A stretch of DNA of 64,000 nt from Amoeboaphelidium protococcarum. Its lineage: Eukaryota > Aphelidiomycota > Aphelidea. This document shows positions 16,891 through 28,936 of the stretch, in pieces; position 1 is the stretch's first letter; each line of letters starts with the position of its first letter. Below the pieces are notes generated by a model, which searched no databases, was not told the DNA's origin, and saw nothing but the letters and a program-made list of their open reading frames with translations. The translations under genes and the position numbers were made by a program. The DNA lies in assembly GCA_023515745.1 (NCBI GenBank), contig JALECJ010000003.1, positions 439,001-503,000 of the forward strand. The letters run 5' to 3'.

Positions 16891-18213
16891 ATGCAAGCGA
16901 AATAGCAGTAGTTGTCAAGTGCTTCGATTATTATAGATTATGCTGTGATTCAGTAGTCTGTTAACGATCCTATTTAACTAAAGCATTTTCTCAAGAACTT
17001 GGTTAGTTTAGTTGGTCCCAAAGTTTAACGCCAAATCATTCACTTTGATCTCTTGCTGCAGCGTGACGTCAGTCTGGGAACAGAGGAGCGATAGTTATGG
17101 AAGAACCGTGGAGCTCATGTCCGAACTCTTTCACTCTCCTCAGCCTCGCTGCAGATGGCCTTTGATGTTCTGCGACACCTCAGAGAAGGTGTTGAATTCT
17201 TCATGCTGATCGGACATGCTAAAGAACTATCGCCATTAGTGGAAATTCTAGTCTATGATTATGATGTCCACGTTGCTTTAATTCATGCTGGTAGCAAGAC
17301 GTAGACTGCTAGTCCAACGAAACATTGTAAGAGAATTGATGGGATCGCGTATGTGAATGGTATAGATGAACTGTTGAATGTGGATAATGTTGAGCCTTTA
17401 CTGTTTGAAGACTAGATTTCCTCAGCGCTGAATGATATATCATTGGAGGATACTCACAAAGGCCAGGCAAAGTCAACGCGTACATCTCATAATAAATAAT
17501 CTAGGGATTCATTCTAGAATAAGAAGAAAAAGGCAAAGGCTGATGTAAAATCAAATGGCCATCTCACTTCTGAACATGTGAATTAATTACCAGATACTAA
17601 AGTTGGCCAGCTGACATAACCAAAAAATGATGCCAAGGTGAATGGATCCAATCTAGATGTCAATAGAAGTAATCCGAGTGAAATCAACATGGATTTGGTG
17701 TATCCTATTCTGCAGCGATTATTGCTTGAAAGTGAAAAGAAGAATGTGGGATTTGTTAAATGTTAAACTGCTGTCCATGGTATTAAATGGACACCTTTTA
17801 AAGCTCTTGGTTTTGCTGCATGGACTGACGTATGGAATCATCTTGAATAAATAGGTTTAGTTGTACTTCGTCACGCCGCTAATAGTAATAGCACTCATGA
17901 GAACGGTGATTTAAATCCTGTTGAGAACTAACCATAGACTAAATAGGACAAGAAAACTTTAGGATAAGTCTCGCTGACCATGAAAGGATTTGTGGATGTG
18001 GTGGATCATTACAACTAGACTTCATCTGTTCCCGTGGTATCTTCTCAGGATCCCATCTACAAGCCTGTTGAGAATTGCATTATTAGATTATAAGCGTTAG
18101 GTAAATCTGGCTCTGACGTTACTGTCAATTCTGTATGCGGATATTTGAAAAAGTACCTAGGTCCTTACTCGCAACAATTTGTGATTGACTCCAAGATGCT
18201 ACCAAACATGTGA
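16891..18213 (+). CDS. NYN/PIN-like domain protein, probably degenerate
   Basis: This 440-residue protein starts with a domain resembling the NYN (LabA-like PIN) RNase fold. A strand carries an Asp (SASIIIDYAVIQ), strands and helices follow, and then comes a helix-strand unit (AFDVLRHLREGVEFFMLIGH to LSPLVEILVYDYDVHVALIHAG) in the position where active members have SGDxDF. Here that motif reads IGHAKEL, so at least one catalytic acid is missing and nuclease activity is doubtful. The middle is Lys-rich and disordered (NKKKKAKADVK). A C-terminal region near 290-440 has two small helical modules (KWTPFKALGFAAWTDVWNHL) that may be LOTUS/OST-HTH-like, though I cannot confirm it. TAG/TAA Gln codons are frequent. 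The stop is TGA. Confidence 0.6.
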
Positions 18214-18294
18214 AAAATATAATTTCATAAATATCTTTCATCGATACATCATTCTAGTCAATTTAATGGTTAATCATCATTATTATCATCATTA

Positions 18295-20124
18295 TCACTA
18301 ATCTTTATCATTATCGGGGATTATCAGAGGCTCGTCTGCAGCCAAAAATTTTAGAAAGGAGTAATCCTTCGCAGCCCTTGGATTAACACATCTAACGTAT
18401 ATGAACAGAATTAAAAACGTTACGACAAATACACCGCCAACCAGTGAGCCGGCCACAATACCATTATACTACTACTCAACAGTGGAGAAATTTGCGCCCG
18501 GATTGTAAATGGTATTATTTGAATTGGACAAGGAGCCATTCATGGTTCCATTCTGCGGTGGCAATGTAGTGTTCGTGGATGTGAAAGGTGGCTCGATTGG
18601 TATGACAGGTGGCACATACGGCGGTAAAGTCAGAGGCTGACCATAGAAAAAGTAGGCAAACTCCACACTGCTCTTCATGCTGACAACTTGAGACTCTTGC
18701 ACGATTGGATAAATCTAATCCATACCACCAAATCTCACCTGATACACGTTATCTTAATCATACTATGTCCATGCGAGTGCATGATATAGAGTTGGATTGC
18801 CGCGATCAATCTTCCTAGACGGAACATCTTTCCATTCCCAATTTTGCGGATTATCAGACAGAATCGCCAGCATGGATACATTTGCGGTTGCTTATACACC
18901 AACGACACCACCGCTTACATACATTTCACCAGATACCGGGTTCATAAGTGCCGAATGACCAAATCTATTTCTTATTCCACGTCCACCTGGTAATCCAAGC
19001 CAAGAGCATGATGTACTATACGTGATATCAGTCACGTTGTAATTGCAAGACATTATACGCAGAGTAGTGGTCGATTCCCCGGCATCATAGCTAGGATACG
19101 TACTGACACCACCAAATGTTATAAAGAATGTCTGGTTAGAGATGATATTGTGATAGAACACAGTGGAGTGAGAGGCAGCGAAGTATGGAGCATTACTCAG
19201 TTGGACAAAATCAACTAAAGTGTATGTGTTGTCCTCCGTAATATTAATACGGATTCTGTACATAGTGTCCATCACTGTGCCATTAATGTTCACACCGCCA
19301 TTAATAATAAACTGATCCTTCTATGAGTCATGAACCATGCTATGAAGATACAAAGCAGGTAAATCCGGTGACGACAATTATTTCCATTACAGAGTACGGA
19401 TATCCAGAAGCCACAAATCATTAAGAACTGTGAGATTCTAAGACACAGCTCGGCTATTGTTATACTACACAAATGTACTATTTGGCAATGAATTCACTCC
19501 ACCATGAAGTAATGCATAGCGACCACTTGAATGCAGAGTCATCACATGGAAGAATCTGCGTGATGGGGAGTTTACCATATCACCGTCCACCACCGACCAG
19601 CTCTTATTACGTGCATTAAAAAACAATAGACTATTATCACAGATGGTAGTATACGACGCATTTACACTGATATACTGCTATTGAAAAGGAACAATGGAAC
19701 TAGTGGCAGATGTCTGAGCCAATACTGATGTGCTAAAGGAGGTAGTTGTGCTAGCGGTGGAATTTGAATTAACAGATGAGCTTACTACCAGCGATTACGA
19801 TAGCGAGGTGGCCATTGATGTAGTAAAATTCATAGTACCTGAAGGAGTTGTTGTCGACGTAGTGGTTGTAGTGGTCGTAATAGTAGTTGTTGTCGTAGTC
19901 GTACTGTAATTGACAGGCAATAGGAGCGTTTGATTAGACAAAATCTTGAAGCCACCAAAGCAGATGATCGAGCCATACGATGCATTATTGGAGACACAGA
20001 CATGACCAGCGCGTGCCAGATCTACAGGAGCAATGTACAATGATGAAAATTCAGAAGAGTGCTGCCAGTACACCGCTCCGACCAGGTTTGATACAATCAC
20101 CAAACAGATGACAATCCAGCGCAT
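18295..20124 (-). CDS. Type I membrane protein with kelch-like beta-propeller ectodomain
   Basis: A 609-residue surface or endomembrane protein. It begins with a signal peptide (RWIVICLVIVSNLVGAVYW). A Thr/Ser-rich mucin-like stretch follows, encoded by an imperfect repeat, and then kelch-type repeats: FFHVMTLHSSGRYALLHGG, LNDLWLLDIRTLQWKQL, HSMVHDSQKDQFIINGG, FGHSALMNPVSGEMYVSGG. Many Asn-X-Ser/Thr sites suggest glycosylation. A Pro-rich stalk leads to one transmembrane helix (GIVAGSLVGGVFVVTFLILF) near the C-terminus and a tail of about 30 residues. The architecture is like fungal and animal kelch membrane proteins, but I cannot assign a specific function. The frame relies on TAG/TAA as Gln and ends TAG-TGA, so the last residue is Gln. 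Confidence 0.82.
19846..19906 (-). repeat. Imperfect ACN triplet repeat coding poly-Thr
   Basis: A run of ACN triplets on the minus strand encodes about 20 mostly threonine residues in the ectodomain linker of the kelch protein. It is probably a heavily O-glycosylated stretch. Confidence 0.85.
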
Positions 20125-20573
20125 AAAGCCTTAATTTTAGTACATTTTTTGATACAATCTGCAATTTAACTAATGAATTAGAATTACGGCAAATGTGATA
20201 ATAATCAACGAAGGAGCAATATGGCTTCAAAGCAGAACAGAGTATCAAAAGATTCGTTGCCATGGTAACCACAGATATGCTTGCTCTCATGGTAACTGTC
20301 AATTAGACAGAGTTAGAATATCTTAAAACAGACATTGAAACAGTTCAGCAACGTTCCTAATATTAATCTACTGAGTTTGAACGTATTTTAAAGTACTTTA
20401 TATTCATTTTGTATGCACTGATATGATGCCTTGTCCGACAAAAAAATCGAGATAGCGAGCGCCATAAGATTCACTGAAAGTACAACATTTAAAATTAAAA
20501 CATGATGATAGTTGAGATAACATCTATTCTATTAAAATTTAATACTAAAACTTTTAGAACATCGCATTTATGA
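20125..20573. other. 449-bp intergenic region upstream of the kelch gene
   Basis: AT-rich sequence between two minus-strand genes for secreted proteins. It should carry the kelch promoter and the 3' end of the Cys-rich gene. No gene or recognised motif was found. Confidence 0.5.
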
Positions 20574-20942
20574 TCATAAAAATTATTTAGCCGGTTTGCA
20601 ATAGTCATCCAAGCCACAGCCGCATTCATTGACGTAACAAGACAAAGTGCAGCCGACTCTTTTACGCGGCAAAAGACCTCCATTATAGGCACTGCAGTCT
20701 TGCTCATCGCTTGATATATCATTAATATCCACAGAGCTCTATTAAACTATCAACTTTGACTGGATTTCATTCAGTTCATCTGGGCAACTATGAACAGGAT
20801 AGCAAGCAAGATGGTCAATGCGCGTTCTGCTGCAGCATTTGCGACACATCCGTGTGCATTTCGAATCAACAATCGAGTCACCGGCAAGGATCAAAGCCAC
20901 CATACAAACCAGATACGTTATCAATAGTCTACAAGCAATCAT
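20574..20942 (-). CDS. Small secreted cysteine-rich protein, 122 aa
   Basis: Not recognised. The ATG at 20940-20942 opens a signal peptide (LLITYLVCMVALILAG). The mature part has about a dozen cysteines in two clusters: an N-terminal KCTRMCRKCCSR to CYPVHSCPD block, and a C-terminal CTLSCYVNECGCGLDDYC block. A Gln/Ser/Asp-rich linker with two adjacent UAR codons separates them. The pattern suggests a disulphide-stabilised extracellular protein. It lies 449 bp upstream of the kelch membrane protein gene on the same strand and shares a 245-bp divergent promoter with the uS11 gene. The end is TGA at 20574-20576. Confidence 0.68.
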
Positions 20943-21187
20943 AACTGTTCTAAGATGTTCAATTTAGGATTATTGGCGTTGATACAAGGGGTCAACTGTC
21001 CTAATTGACGCGTTTGCTCTTCAAGTCAATCCATCCAAACTAACTCACAAACGCGCGCGTTAACCGAAATCAACCGAAAATTTAAAGAATTCAAAATTGG
21101 CGAAATCTTTCCGAGGTAATTTAGTGCCGTACCACCATCATTAACTCACCTTTATCATAAGAGGACGTTAAAAGATTAATAAATAAA

Positions 21188-21655
<468 letters not shown>

Positions 21656-21752
21656 TTGCGCGTACACTTTTATATATTCTTCAGCTGACCAAATATATAT
21701 AAATTGAAACTCTACCATCTATTACTACTTTTTTATCAATTGATTTAATTTC

Positions 21753-22733
21753 TCATTCTTCTCTGAATATCTACGCATTTGGTAATGTTGAGTGAATAGA
21801 TTTAGAATCGGTGAATGTTACGCGCTGTACCTTGCTGTCTGAATCTACTATATCATCAATGATCTGGTATCCACCGCTTGGCTATTACTGTAAACGACCA
21901 CCATTTAACCACAATGCATAACCAGCCATTGTTACGCGAATAAGGAAACAAAGCGCAGCAACTCCAGAGTACACAATCGATAGAGATACCACAAGATGAT
22001 GCTGGTTGAACGACATGAAAAAGTTGACTGTCCATTTAAGCATAAACTCGCACTTTAACACTACGTACACCATGACCATAATGAGGTAAATCTCACGCGA
22101 TAGTATAACAAATGCTCGAGCACCCACCCGTAATCGCGAAGACTATATTCTAAGAGTGGCCGCAAGCAGAGAACCACCAAATAACAGACTAAAGAAGCTG
22201 TAAAGTAAAACAGCAGCCGCAACAAAGTCAATATACCCAAACCATTCAGTGAAGCCCGATGAGACGGCGTAGGAGTGATGCAGAGAGGTGGAGAAGAGAT
22301 ACAGATAGGCGGTTAGAGAGCATACGAACTGCACAACGGGCAAGCCAGAGATAATTTGCGTCAATAAAGATTTCTAAAGAGGAATCTGTATAAACACAGC
22401 AGAGATGTAGCTAGTGAACGCGATGATCTCCACAATCTAGAAGGCGCTAAACTCGTATATCGTAACAAAGTAATAACACTGCGAATAGGCCAACACCAAG
22501 AGCAATATTATGAATACGTTTCCTCGCTAAGTGGCAATCTTTGAGTATAAAAACATAAACACCAATTGCAGCAATACCAGTCCATTGTGATAGCTTCTAT
22601 CAGCGTAAATAGCCTTATTTACCATAGTGATCTGTTCATCAAATTTCTGTATGCAGTCTACCAAATCAAGAATTGATGTAAGAATGCAGATGCATAGCAA
22701 TATTAAGGACACTGTCTATTAAATATCAAACAT
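21753..22733 (-). CDS. Multi-span membrane protein, 326 aa, unknown
   Basis: I do not recognise the family. The ATG at 22731-22733 begins MFDIQQ, followed at once by hydrophobic helices. About eight membrane spans can be read, including SLILLCICILTSILDLV, LVLLQLVFMFLYSKIA, VFIILLLVLAYSQCYYFV, IIAFTSYISAVFIQI, a long hydrophobic middle block around VAAAVLLYSFFSLLFGG, and two near the end (IYLIMVMVYVVLKCEF, VVSLSIVYSGVAALCFLI). The C-terminal tail of about 45 residues is polar with Asp/Ser. UAR codons occur in the loops (QQPSGGYQ). It could be a transporter or receptor-like protein, but nothing seen decides this. Confidence 0.72.
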
Positions 22734-23207
22734 TTCTATTAAATTATTAAAAGCGTTAAAGATTACAATTTGACATGAAATAATAAAGCAAGCTATAGAG
22801 TGCTTTATAATATAAAGTGAATTTCAAATACTGTATGAAGAGCCCCTTGGATGAAGAACGCGCGGGATGTTTGGTAGTCGTTTAGTTGAACAAGCTTCCA
22901 GTCACATCGTAAACCATTACACTAAAAAGAAATCCTTTGCAAGTATCTCTATTACTAGCAATATAATAAATTAACTAAAAAGATTTCCTGACTTATTAAA
23001 GAATGCGCGACATGCTCATATAAATATAGGTAGAAAGTTTTTGATAGAGGACAGTAATCAACGCCCAGTCGTTTCTAAAGCGTGGGAAAGTTTCGTCGCT
23101 CTTCAAACTGCTTGTCGCTCTTCAGGTCTGAACTATTTCATCCAAGTACTAAGTTTGAATCTATTAAACCTGTATTAATTAACATTCATATTCAAGAGGT
23201 TGAAGAT
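22734..23207. other. 474-bp divergent intergenic region
   Basis: It lies between the membrane protein and the biotin carboxylase. From 22992 the sequence is open in the carboxylase frame and reads Arg/Ser-rich, yet has no ATG (see finding). The rest is AT-rich with no clear element. Confidence 0.5.
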
Positions 23208-25623
23208 ATGACAGTGAAGGAACCGATTAGAAAGATTCTAATTGCCAATCGCGGCGAGATTGCATGCCGGATTGTAAATACTTGCCGCAGCTTGGGTATA
23301 TCAACTGTCGCTGTATACTCAGACACGTAAGTATCTCACTTAATATTAGAATTAATTGAATGTACTATAATATAAATAATATAACTATATATAATGTAGC
23401 GATGCCAGTTCTTTATTTGTTAAGTAGGCTGATGAAGCTGTACACATTGGACCGTCGCAGAGTTCAGAGTCTTACCTGAGAGGCCAAAAGATTATCCAAG
23501 TTGCCCTGGCTGTTGGAGCTCAAGCCATCCATCCCGGATTTGGATTCTTGTCGGAGAATGCGCAATTTGCACAAGATTGCATCTCTGCTGGATTAATATT
23601 TATTGGTCCTCTCCCGGAGTCTATCAATGCTATTGGTGATAAAATTTCTGCTAAACAACTTCTCCAGTCTAAAGCACCTCAAGTTCCGCTGATCCCCGGA
23701 TATAATGGTGATGATCAATCGATGTAGACGCTGTTGAAACATGCGATGGCTATTGGATTTCCTCTTCTTATCAAGGCGAGCGCTGGAGGTGGTGGAAAAG
23801 GTATGAGAGTAGTGCGTTAGGTGTAAGGTGAGAGTTAGTAAGCACTTTCTAAGAGAGTCCAAGATGAGATTTAGAGTGCGCGAGGTGAAGCTATGCGCTC
23901 ATTCGGAGATGATAAAGTTTTGTTGGAGAGATATTTTGATAATGTTAAGCATATTGAAGTGTAGATTATTGGTGATGAGTATGGGAATGTCTATCATTTG
24001 TTTGAGAGGGAATGCTCAGTGCAGAGACGTCACTAGAAGTTGGTCGAAGAGACTCCCTCACCGTTACTGACCGATTCTCTGAGAGCTAGAATTACCGGAT
24101 CAGCCGTAGAAATTGGTAAATTGATCAAGTATAAAGGTGCTGGAACTGTAGAGTTTATCCTGGATGTGCAAACTAGTAAGTTTTACTTTTTGGAGGTGAA
24201 TACGAGGTTGCAGGTGGAGCATCCTATCACTGAATCGATCACAGGTCTTGATATAGTTGAACTTTAGATCTATGTGGCCAATGGTGGAGATTTGTCCCAA
24301 AAGCGTCTTGATCAGGTGCAAATTAAAGGCCATGCTATTGAGGTTAGACTCTGCGCTGAAGATCCTAACAATAACTTTTATCCTTGCACTGGAGAAATTC
24401 TCTTCTGGTAGTAATGTCCCACCAATACCAAGTCTGGGTTTCCACGCTATGACTCTGGTGTGGTGAGTGGATCCCATATATCCTTGTATTATGATTCCAT
24501 GATATCAAAGATTATCAGCTGGGGATCGAGTAGACAAGATGCTCTCAATGGACTTCGATATGCTTTGCAGAACACTGTGTGTCTTGGACTCACAACGAAT
24601 AAGTCTTTCCTATTGTAGGCATTGGATGTCTCAGTATTCAAAGATGGATCATACACCACCCGCATGATTGAAGATATGTAGTCGTAAGGTGTCCAGCTGG
24701 GATTCAGGTATGACTCTTTGCGCGAAGTTGTGCTATCTGGTGTGAAAACTCTTTCGCTGTAAGATTCTCCCACTTTGGATCTTTTGAATTAAAGTCCACA
24801 CTAGACTGCATTGTACGCTTCCTCTGGTGAATATTCTGCCTAGTGTGACTTGACTTTGATTCAAGAGATAACGCTAGCCTCGTGTGCTCAGACTATCATG
24901 TCGTAGTAGTTGTCCAGAAAGAGCTGGAATTGTGCTCCTCTGGGATGGAGACTTGTGCGCTGGCGCCCATTCAGAGAGACTTTTGATTTGCAAATCGACC
25001 TACCTGACAAGCAGTATATTAGCATAGAATATGTGAGTCTTGATGATTAATACCGTCCTGTGAATATGTCGTGTTTGAACTTTGCTATGAGATTTGTCAA
25101 AGTTTTCAATGGTGGTACTTTGTAGTCGCGTGTGGATAAGGTGGTAGAGTATGGACCCTGGATATCTGTGTCAATGCAGGATATGTGCCAAATAAGTGAC
25201 CATACAGGGAAAGCTGTTAGTTACAAATTTACTCTCAAGATTGCCGATTATAAGCAGGAGTATATTTGCGCACGTCCAAGTAATACCGTTAATCAGGCGT
25301 TTAGTACCTCTCATTAGTAGGCAATGTACTTGCATAATCAGAAATGGCCACGACAATTCGCCGTAAAGAGAGTCGATCCTAGAAGAAGTGCCGCAGCTGA
25401 ATCTCAAGATGCTCTGTCTGCATACACTGCCTCAATGCCGTGCAGAATTTTGTAAGTGATCGTGCAAGATGGCAGTAAAGTAAAGATTGGAGATGCCCTG
25501 CTCACTATGGAGAGTATGAAGATGGAGATCAAAACTTTGGCTAAACACAATGGCACCGTAAAATTTAATGTCACTGAGGGACAGGTGGTAGAAGCAGGTA
25601 CGATAATGCTTGAGATTAAATGA
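23208..25623 (+). CDS. MCCC1: Biotin-dependent acyl-CoA carboxylase alpha subunit (methylcrotonyl-CoA type)
   Basis: The biotin carboxylase and biotin-carrier subunit of a mitochondrial acyl-CoA carboxylase, probably for 3-methylcrotonyl-CoA in leucine breakdown; propionyl-CoA is the alternative. The spliced product has 780 residues. Motifs include [28 protein letters not shown], the ATP-grasp loop [26 protein letters not shown] and, near the C-terminus, the biotinyl domain with MESMKMEI, whose Met-Lys-Met lysine carries biotin. One intron lies at 23327-23399 (73 nt, GTAAGT to TGTAG) and restores the YSDTDAS junction. The start is the first ATG. This lacks an obvious presequence, although basic open sequence lies upstream. 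It converges on COX16. Confidence 0.93.
23327..23399 (+). other. Spliceosomal intron in the carboxylase gene
   Basis: A 73-nt intron with 5' GTAAGT and 3' TGTAG. Removing it joins the biotin-carboxylase frame across YSD-T-DAS, a conserved position. It is AT-rich, unlike the flanking exons. Confidence 0.93.
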
Positions 25624-25751
25624 TATGTTCTCTTATATAGTCTATGAATTAATGTAATTCACCATGCTCATCATCTTTTATTCACATAGTCACTGTCATC
25701 ATCTCAATAGTGCCTACAACCTTCTTTAAAAACCATCAACCAGATGTGATA

Positions 25752-26117
25752 TCAGTATGGTCTATCGACTCGCTTTTGAACATAACCACCATCGCCCTCC
25801 TCTGATGATGATGATAGCAGATTTTTGAACTCCTTCTATACTTCCAATAATTTATCTTCCGACTCTAGTTCTCTCTCCTCCTTCTTAGTCAACTACATAA
25901 TCTTATGACAATAATTCTCGTGGTGGAAAATCTAAAGCTCTGTACATATTACCATTCGGTGACGCGTGTCACTTTAATCATACCGAATCTGGGTGAAGAA
26001 TGTGAGTCCTGCAGTTCCCAATATCATGAATAACAGAAACGGTGTACCATATCCTAATGCTGGATTTCTCTTAGCTTTAGCTTATACTCTATTGAATACT
26101 TGTCCAATTCTATTCAT
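25752..26117 (-). CDS. COX16: Cytochrome c oxidase assembly protein Cox16
   Basis: A small inner-membrane protein that helps insert Cox1/Cox2 during complex IV assembly. The 121-residue product has the family layout: a basic N-terminus (NRIGQVFNRVQAKAKRNPAL), one membrane helix (YGTPFLLFMILGTAGLTFF) and directly after it the diagnostic FTQIRYD motif. A charged helical C-terminus follows (KKEERELESEDKLLEVQKEF). The tail is longer and more acidic than I recall for yeast Cox16. The ATG and TGA are clear, and several Gln are TAG/TAA. Its start faces eIF4E across 125 bp, an apparent shared promoter. Confidence 0.88.
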
Positions 26118-26242
26118 TTTATCGTTGTAGTAATTATCAATGGCGATTACTTTAAAATCTTTTAACGCATGATTAAAAAAATCTCAAAAATCAAGACTTG
26201 TCTTTAGCAATCAGTCTGCCAAGTATAAAAAATAATAAAATT

Positions 26243-26836
26243 ATGACAGTGTAGCATCAGTTATAGCACAGTTGGACCTTGTATGTGGACGCGCCGTAGA
26301 GTAAGAAGACTACTTCTAGTAATTGGGCAGCTAATTTGAAGCAGATCGCGGTGATAAATAGCGTGGAAGAGTTTTGGAAGGTGTACAATAACATTAGCGA
26401 GGCTTCGGAATTACACCATGGCATGAATTATCGTCTATTCAAGACTGGCATTAAACCTGAGTGGGAGGATGAAAAGAATAAGAATGGTGGTGTGTGGACC
26501 TTGTATCTGAAAGGAGATCTAAAGGATAAAGTGGACACTTTATGGTTATACACAATGATGTTGTGCATTGGTGAGCAATTTGATGACATGAACAACAATG
26601 GTGGCGACAATGGCGCAACGGCAAGTGATGACATTGCTGGCTGTGTGGTGTCCATTCGAAAATAGGGTGATAGGATAGCTCTCTGGACAATGACGGCGAG
26701 TGATGAGCAAAAGCAGATGGCTATTGCGCGCAAACTGAAAGCAGTACTTGAAATTCCTGACAAGGTGGACATTGCATACACGGTGCACAAAGACGTGTTA
26801 TCGCGCGGTAAATCATCTGATAGATATAAATGTTGA
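26243..26836 (+). CDS. EIF4E: Translation initiation factor eIF4E (cap-binding)
   Basis: This protein binds the mRNA 5' cap and eIF4G to start translation. The 197-residue product shows the family's tryptophans: HSWTLYVDAP at the N-terminus, SVEEFWKVYNNI, the GGVWTLYLKG strand bearing a cap-stacking Trp, and DRIALWTMTA near the C-terminus, followed by basic residues expected to hold the phosphates. The family's usual KPEWED segment is present (IKPEWEDEKN). The first ATG after an A-rich leader was taken. Four UAR codons fall in the first 30 residues. It shares a 125-bp divergent region with COX16. Confidence 0.95.
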
Positions 26837-27550
26837 TTTTAGTACATACAATATAGTGCATAGATGATTATATTGAGAACTTTTTTCATGTTTGATTTGA
26901 CCTGAAGCATAATTAGATGCATTCATTTGAAATTTTATGAAATCTTTGCAGTGAAATGCTACAAGCGGGGAGATGGTCAGTTTGATCAGCGCATGAGTAG
27001 CAAAGTTCTCACCATGTCACTTTTCTACGTAAAAATTCTTTAAAGCAAATATTTGTTACATTTGCATTACAGAGTATATTGGTACAGTCTGTCTTCAATT
27101 ACAATTGATTATATCAGAGGAGATACGCGTTATTGTCACGAGAGTTTCAAACGACTTCCATAACGTGACGTTTTATTTAGATCCACTCAGGCGAAGTTGA
27201 TCTGTCTGCGCGGAAAATAAAGAATGTCCGTACAGTATACTGTGAACGATTAATTGATATAGTGACATACTCTATGCAAATAATAATTCACAATGATAAT
27301 TGGAAAAGTAAAGAATATCTGCCGAGTGGTTACAAAGCTTCAGTGTAAAGTCTAAAATTGTGTTGCGAGAAGATTGGTACATGGCTCTGTGTAAATACAG
27401 CGATCGATCGATGGAAGCGCGCGCCTTCTCTGAGATCTCCTTTCCATTACGCAGCGAAGAGCGGCGACGACGAGTGTTGAAATTTTGTTTAACATACTTG
27501 GTAGTATTTTACATTGTATTTATTGCTATTTGTTACTGTTTATTCAAAAT
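26837..27550. other. 714-bp intergenic region upstream of the phosphoglycerate dehydrogenase
   Basis: Mostly AT-rich. It contains the 5' part of a short membrane-protein-like open frame (27381-27641), listed as a finding. I saw no RNA gene or repeat. Confidence 0.5.
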
Positions 27551-28936
27551 ATGGTTATTGCTTCAACGTAAAAAGACACTGCGGAGATGTAGACTAACTA
27601 GAATAGAGTGGTAAGAACTTCTGCCAGTAATACCAGCTTGAGCGAGTTACACCAGAGAGCTGTGTCTGGCACATCGCTCAAGACTGCCCATCCAAAGCAC
27701 TTGCGCCCGTTTAATACAAAGGAGATTAAAGTTTTGTTGTTGGAAAATATTAGTCAGCTGGCAGTGAATGCTTTTAAGCGCGAAGGATATCAGTTGGAGT
27801 TTCATACCAAAGCCTTGCCTGAAGATATTCTGAAGCAGAAGATTGCTGACGTCCATGTCATTGGAATCAGAAGCAAGACTCAGCTGACTGCGGATGTGCT
27901 GAGCCATGCCAAGAACTTGATGGTTATTGGTTGTTTCTGTATCGGTACCAACTAGGTGGACTTGAATTATGCATCCGAGCGTGGAATTGCCACATTTAAC
28001 AGTCCATTCAGTAATAGTCGCTCAGTGGCTGAAATGACTATCAGCAATATTATTGCACTTGCGCGATAGCTTGGTGATAGAAATAATGAAATGCACAGAG
28101 GTGTGTGGAATAAGGTGTCTGCTGGTTGTTATGAAGTTCGCGGTAAGAAATTGGGCATTATTGGGTATGGTCATATTGGCAGTCAGTTGAGTGTTCTCGC
28201 AGAGTCGATGGGTATGAATGTTCAGTTTTTTGATATCTTGTAGATTATGCCTATCGGTTGTGCTACATCCTTGGATACGCTGGATTAGTTGTTGGAGTCT
28301 TCAGACTTTATTACTTTGCATGTGCCTGCAACTCCGGAGACTGCAAACATGATCACTGACAGGGAGTTGCGCAAGATGAGGAAGGGGGCTTATTTGATCA
28401 ATGCCAGTCGTGGAAATGTTGTCGATGTTGATGCTCTGGCTGCCGCTTTGAAAGATGGTCATATTGGTGGTTGTGCTATTGATGTTTATCCATCTGAGCC
28501 GGCTTCTAATTGCAAGGATTTTGTCTCTGTGCTGCAAAATTGTCCTAATACTCTACTCAGTCCTCACATTGGTGGCTCCACTGAGGAGGCTTAGGAAGCT
28601 ATTGGATAGGAAGTATCCACTTATCTCATGAAGTACATTGGCACTGGAGGATCATTGGGTGCCGTCAACTTCCCAGAGTGTGATTTGAGAATGTTGAATG
28701 CCGATGAGAAGATGATTCGCGTCTGCTTTGTGCATCAGAATGTTCCTGGTGTATTGCAGCAGATCAACAAGATTCTGGGAAGATTTAACATTGCAAAATA
28801 GATTTCCGATTCCAAGGGTGATGTCGCATACCTGATGGCGGATGTCGAAGTTAACGAAGTTTTCGATGACTTGAAAGATATCTATGACTCTATCACTGCG
28901 ATTGATTAGAACATCCATACAAGATTGCTGCACTGA
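27551..28936 (+). CDS. SER3: D-3-phosphoglycerate dehydrogenase, fungal Ser3/Ser33 type
   Basis: It oxidises 3-phosphoglycerate to 3-phosphohydroxypyruvate with NAD, the first step of serine synthesis. The 461-residue protein closely follows yeast Ser3: LRPFNTKEIKVLLLENISQL, HVIGIRSKTQLT, VIGCFCIGTN with the next Gln as TAG, and FNSPFSNSRSVAEM. The Rossmann loop is GIIGYGHIGSQLS, and the catalytic Arg, Glu and His lie in INASRGNVVD, DVYPSEP and SPHIGGSTEEA. A C-terminal ACT domain (IRVCFVHQNVPGVLQQINKI) probably senses serine. The ATG at 27551 is the first in frame; the upstream frame closes at 27431. No intron was seen. Ser2, a later enzyme of the pathway, is encoded at 42.7 kb. Confidence 0.97.
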
